Assembly: GCA_963169105.1 (NCBI GenBank)
Contig: OY720632.1
Coordinates: 56,887,136-56,951,135, forward strand
Length of the DNA stretch: 64,000 nucleotides
Direction of reading: 5' to 3'
DNA from: Ceriagrion tenellum
Lineage: Eukaryota; Arthropoda; Insecta; Odonata; Coenagrionidae
Under the pieces are notes generated by a model. The model had not been told where the DNA came from, ran no database searches, and saw only the letters and a program-made list of their open reading frames with translations. The position numbers and the translations under genes were made by a program. Below, piece after piece: positions 61,280 through 64,000 of this stretch; the first letter of the stretch is position 1; each line of letters opens with the position of its first letter.

Positions 61280-61490
61280 CTGTTGATTATTCTAAGAAGA
61301 ATAACAGATGAACGTGTCGGACACATTTTGCCACGTAGAGCCGATTGAGAAAAATACTAGGTCGAATGAATCGGGAGAATTGTAAAAGGAAGGAAAGAAT
61401 GGATTACATATGTTATATTATTTGTATGAAAGATGTTAAAGGAAGATTTATGTAGGAATGAAGCGTTAGCAAAGAGAGGAGAGAATTTTA
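61280..61490 (+). pseudogene. Possible LINE ORF2 tail of another family
   Basis: One frame reads ILRRITDERVGHILPRRAD. After a few stops, a frame reads GRKEWITYV and then LCRNEALAKRGENFRA. The order R..GHI(L)-RR, G(R)xK.RW(I), (L)..(N)EAL.R..(W)R is that of the C-terminal tail of a non-LTR retrotransposon ORF2. It does not match copies 1-4 closely at nucleotide level, so it would be a different family. Several stops are present, so it is inactive. Confidence 0.35.
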
Positions 61491-62274
61491 GAGCTACAGG
61501 AAATAAATCTTCACGTTGATGACTGCTGATGATCACGATTATAATATTATATCTTCATTGGTTCATCAATCAGATTGAAGTTAAAAGGGAATGAAATGAA
61601 CGGTGGAAGTGGAGATACCATCAGCTCACTTCTTCTCATCTCGTACCTTTCGTCTGTTTGTCATCCAACGGGATTCCGAATCGAATGACTTAATTGCGAC
61701 CTTTAACACCTCCTCCAACCACACAAACCCCTCCCAGTCTCCCTCCCTCCCCTTATCCTCTTTTTGTGTCCTAGCTCCCTTTTCCCCTCATCAATCAGTG
61801 GTTCCAAGAACAGTCGCTGGTTTGTATACACTGAACCTCAATCATTTGATCAATTCCCACCAATGAAAATATTTTATTCTCTATATTTAATTTCGTTTAA
61901 ATTATTCATTAGAAAAGTTTCCTTTTCTCGTTATGCCTTTTTTCCAAAACACGCACATACTCTTGCCATTACGTCAAAGACATTTGTCATATTATTATTA
62001 TTTTTGGCTCTCATATTACGTGTGCGGCTTCCAGTAGGTAAGCCTTTGGAGATACCCAGATTTTGCTCTGCAATGTTCCTAATTTGTATTCAATGTTGAT
62101 GACTGTATAAAGGCAATTACTGGCTGTTAATATGACTCCCATCTCTCTCATTCCATTCATCCCTCTGTTCTTCCTCGGTCTGATCTCTTTTCAACCAAGT
62201 CCACCTCTCTTCATTCACCTACTCTCCACCCTTCTGGTCCACCCTTTCTCCCCTAATTACTGGGTCAATTGTGG
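61491..62274. other. Intergenic, pyrimidine-rich sequence
   Basis: C/T-rich plus strand at about 61,700-61,800 and 62,130-62,260. Open frames there are compositional. Confidence 0.45.
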
Positions 62275-62429
62275 AAGCGTAGTCTAGTTCTCGCAAAACT
62301 TCCTGGTTGGCGTGCGGTTAGAATATTTGCGATTCAACGTTTGACTTGGTCTAGTAGTGCTTCGGTAAAATGAAATGAAAGCGTCGTCTAGTTCTCGAAA
62401 AAGTTCCTGGCGCTGCGCCGAGTTCTAAT
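62275..62429 (+). repeat. Direct duplication of about 50 bp
   Basis: AAGCGT(A/C)GTCTAGTTCTCG followed by (C/A)AAAA(C/G)TTCCTGG and a GCG-rich end occurs at 62,275-62,324 and again at 62,379-62,429. The two copies are offset by 104 bases and match at most positions. Confidence 0.75.
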
Positions 62430-64000
62430 TTGGGATGTGGGTTACGGAACTTTCAAAAACTAATGCACGGGAAGGAAGGTTGTTTAGTGGAAAGGATCGC
62501 TCAGAAACCTTAACTAATTGTTCTATGCACAAACGCTGTGAAAATTTAGGATGACTCACTTTTAGTTGCCGTCTATTTTCGACATTTTCACCATGAGATA
62601 TAGAGATCGGGTGCCCGTTAAAGTCATAGGGATTTCTTGTATAGGAATTCTTGAAGGCTGCTGCTCTGAGATTTTCCTTCAAACTATTAGATTCCATTGG
62701 TTACTGAGATACGCTGCCAGAGGACCACTCTAAGGGAATGAATGCTGGTGGCCGGAGAGATAAAAGGAGGTAACCGGAGGGGATTTCGACTGCTTACTCT
62801 GCGTTGAGAGGCAGGTGACAGGGAGGAAGGGGAAGTAACTATAGAGATAGGTTTGGTGTGGTGTCCTCTTGGGAAATAAGAGAACATATGTGAGGGTAGA
62901 GGAGCAGCGAATGTGCTGTGACTTTGGACATTAATCAAAAATGAAGCGTCGACAATTGTTTGCACAATCTCATACGGAATGGCAAGTCTTGGCAAAGGCA
63001 AAATAAAACGGAAGGGTGTGACTAAAAGTGTGGTTTCGGGGAGATAAAAAGGAGAGAGCTGGCGGGGAAAGAGAGAAATCGTCGCCGAAGACGTTCGACA
63101 GACCGGCGCCGCGCCAGTGTCAAGGTGGACGAAGAATGAGAGAGAGGGTTTGCAGACTCTGCGGGGACGGCGTGCGGGATATTGGTCCCTCAGTTTCCTG
63201 CCGGAAGAGCAAGAGTGGGTGGATGGCCAGGTGGAGGATATTGGTATGGCGTCTGTTCAAGCTCTTCGTTGATAATGTGGGGTGAAGAAATGGGAGGACT
63301 AGGTTGAGTAAGAGAGGCGTGCCGAGGCGGATGACTAACCGTGCTTTTCTTTGACGGGACCGACCCCTCCTTAGGAACTCTCCCTCAACTCTATCCCACG
63401 TCTGATGCCACTCCCGTCAGCCATAGGGTTGCACGATTATTGGAATGTAAGCCGTTGACCTGTAATCAAATTTGCCATCGATTGGACATTAGTCAATACG
63501 TTATTCATTCGGTTTAGACGACGAGAGATGCCTATTGCAGCGTAGTGATGCTTTTCACAATTACTTTAATGTGTAAGCACGTTTTTTTTATGGAGAATGG
63601 TATTAATAATTAATAAACAACCGCAGTTTGCACTTTTGGAGAAAAAGAATACTTTGCCTGTAGCTAGCATCACATTCTGATTCTTTTTCCAATTTGAAAT
63701 ATAATTTTAGTTGTCATAATGGAATGAAAAGTAACTAAAATTAAGGCCTTACCCTATCAAATATATTACTTTCACGACCTTTTAGTTGGTTAACGTAAAT
63801 ATTAAACAATTTGGTTTATCGGTTAATTATGCCAAAAAATGTAACCCAGTTTTCATTTGGATCGGAATGCTGACTGAGAACTGTACTACCTGCATTACTT
63901 CTAGGCTAATGCTTTCAATTTTGACTAGAATTCGTATTCCAATGAGTTCACAAGCCAAATAAGATTTTGTTTGTATGGTTAGAAATATGTGTTTTTGGTA
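62430..64000. other. Intergenic sequence with a GC-rich patch
   Basis: No gene supported. The GC-rich patch at about 63,030-63,420 contains an open frame of 85 codons (63,028-63,285) with VCRLCGDG but no complete zinc-binding pattern. The last 500 bases are AT-rich. Confidence 0.4.

Noticed and set aside
63028..63285. Frame with VCRLCGDG resembling the start of a ZAD-type zinc finger
   Set aside because: The second pair of zinc ligands and the rest of the domain are absent, and the patch is simply GC- and purine-rich.
1..64000. CRISPR arrays, operons, Shine-Dalgarno sites, phage or plasmid features
   Set aside because: None is present. The reading-frame structure, SINEs and non-LTR elements indicate an animal nuclear genome.

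Overview
This window looks like nuclear DNA from an animal, most likely an insect or another arthropod. It is AT-rich and has no dense gene array and no operons. The coding sequence that can be recognised is almost all decayed transposable-element protein: non-LTR reverse transcriptase, a piggyBac transposase, and C-terminal tails of a second LINE family. The species cannot be named from this sequence. No intact host gene could be supported, and most of the 64 kb is unremarkable intergenic or intronic sequence.

Layout from left to right. A short reverse-transcriptase relic lies at 1.05-1.25 kb. LINE-tail copies of one family lie at 9.95-10.21, 12.62-13.15 and 47.17-47.34 kb, with a probable fourth at 49.96-50.12 kb. 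A larger reverse-transcriptase relic at 14.10-14.69 kb has its catalytic box altered. The best-preserved element is a piggyBac transposase pseudogene at 17.98-19.70 kb. It keeps two of the three catalytic aspartates, has glycine at the third, and still carries the C-terminal cysteine-rich finger. tRNA-derived SINEs lie at 20.43-20.62 kb (+) and 25.95-26.16 kb (-). The second has a complete 72-nt cloverleaf and sits head-to-head with a deleted inverted copy of itself. Two hammerhead-like motifs, at 21.04 and 53.94 kb, suggest Penelope-like element ends. A non-autonomous DNA element with inverted repeats of about 120 bp fills 22.19-23.10 kb. A nearly perfect 241-bp palindrome lies at 35.34-35.58 kb.

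Only a few weak host-like signals appear. A short open frame at 35,627-35,737 has a strong start context and a consensus splice donor. A fragment at 10.70-10.83 kb resembles the core of an immunoglobulin domain. A GC-rich patch at about 5.5-5.65 kb carries a short open frame. Between these are alternating purine-rich and pyrimidine-rich blocks of a few hundred bases. The longest open frames in the window (170-180 codons) lie on the pyrimidine-rich strand of such blocks, where stop codons are rare by composition, so they are not called as genes.

The elements do not form a working system. They are independent insertions at different stages of decay. The features most worth follow-up are the long palindrome beside the short host-like frame, the head-to-head SINE pair, the inactivated piggyBac, the nested inverted-repeat element and the hammerhead-like motifs.
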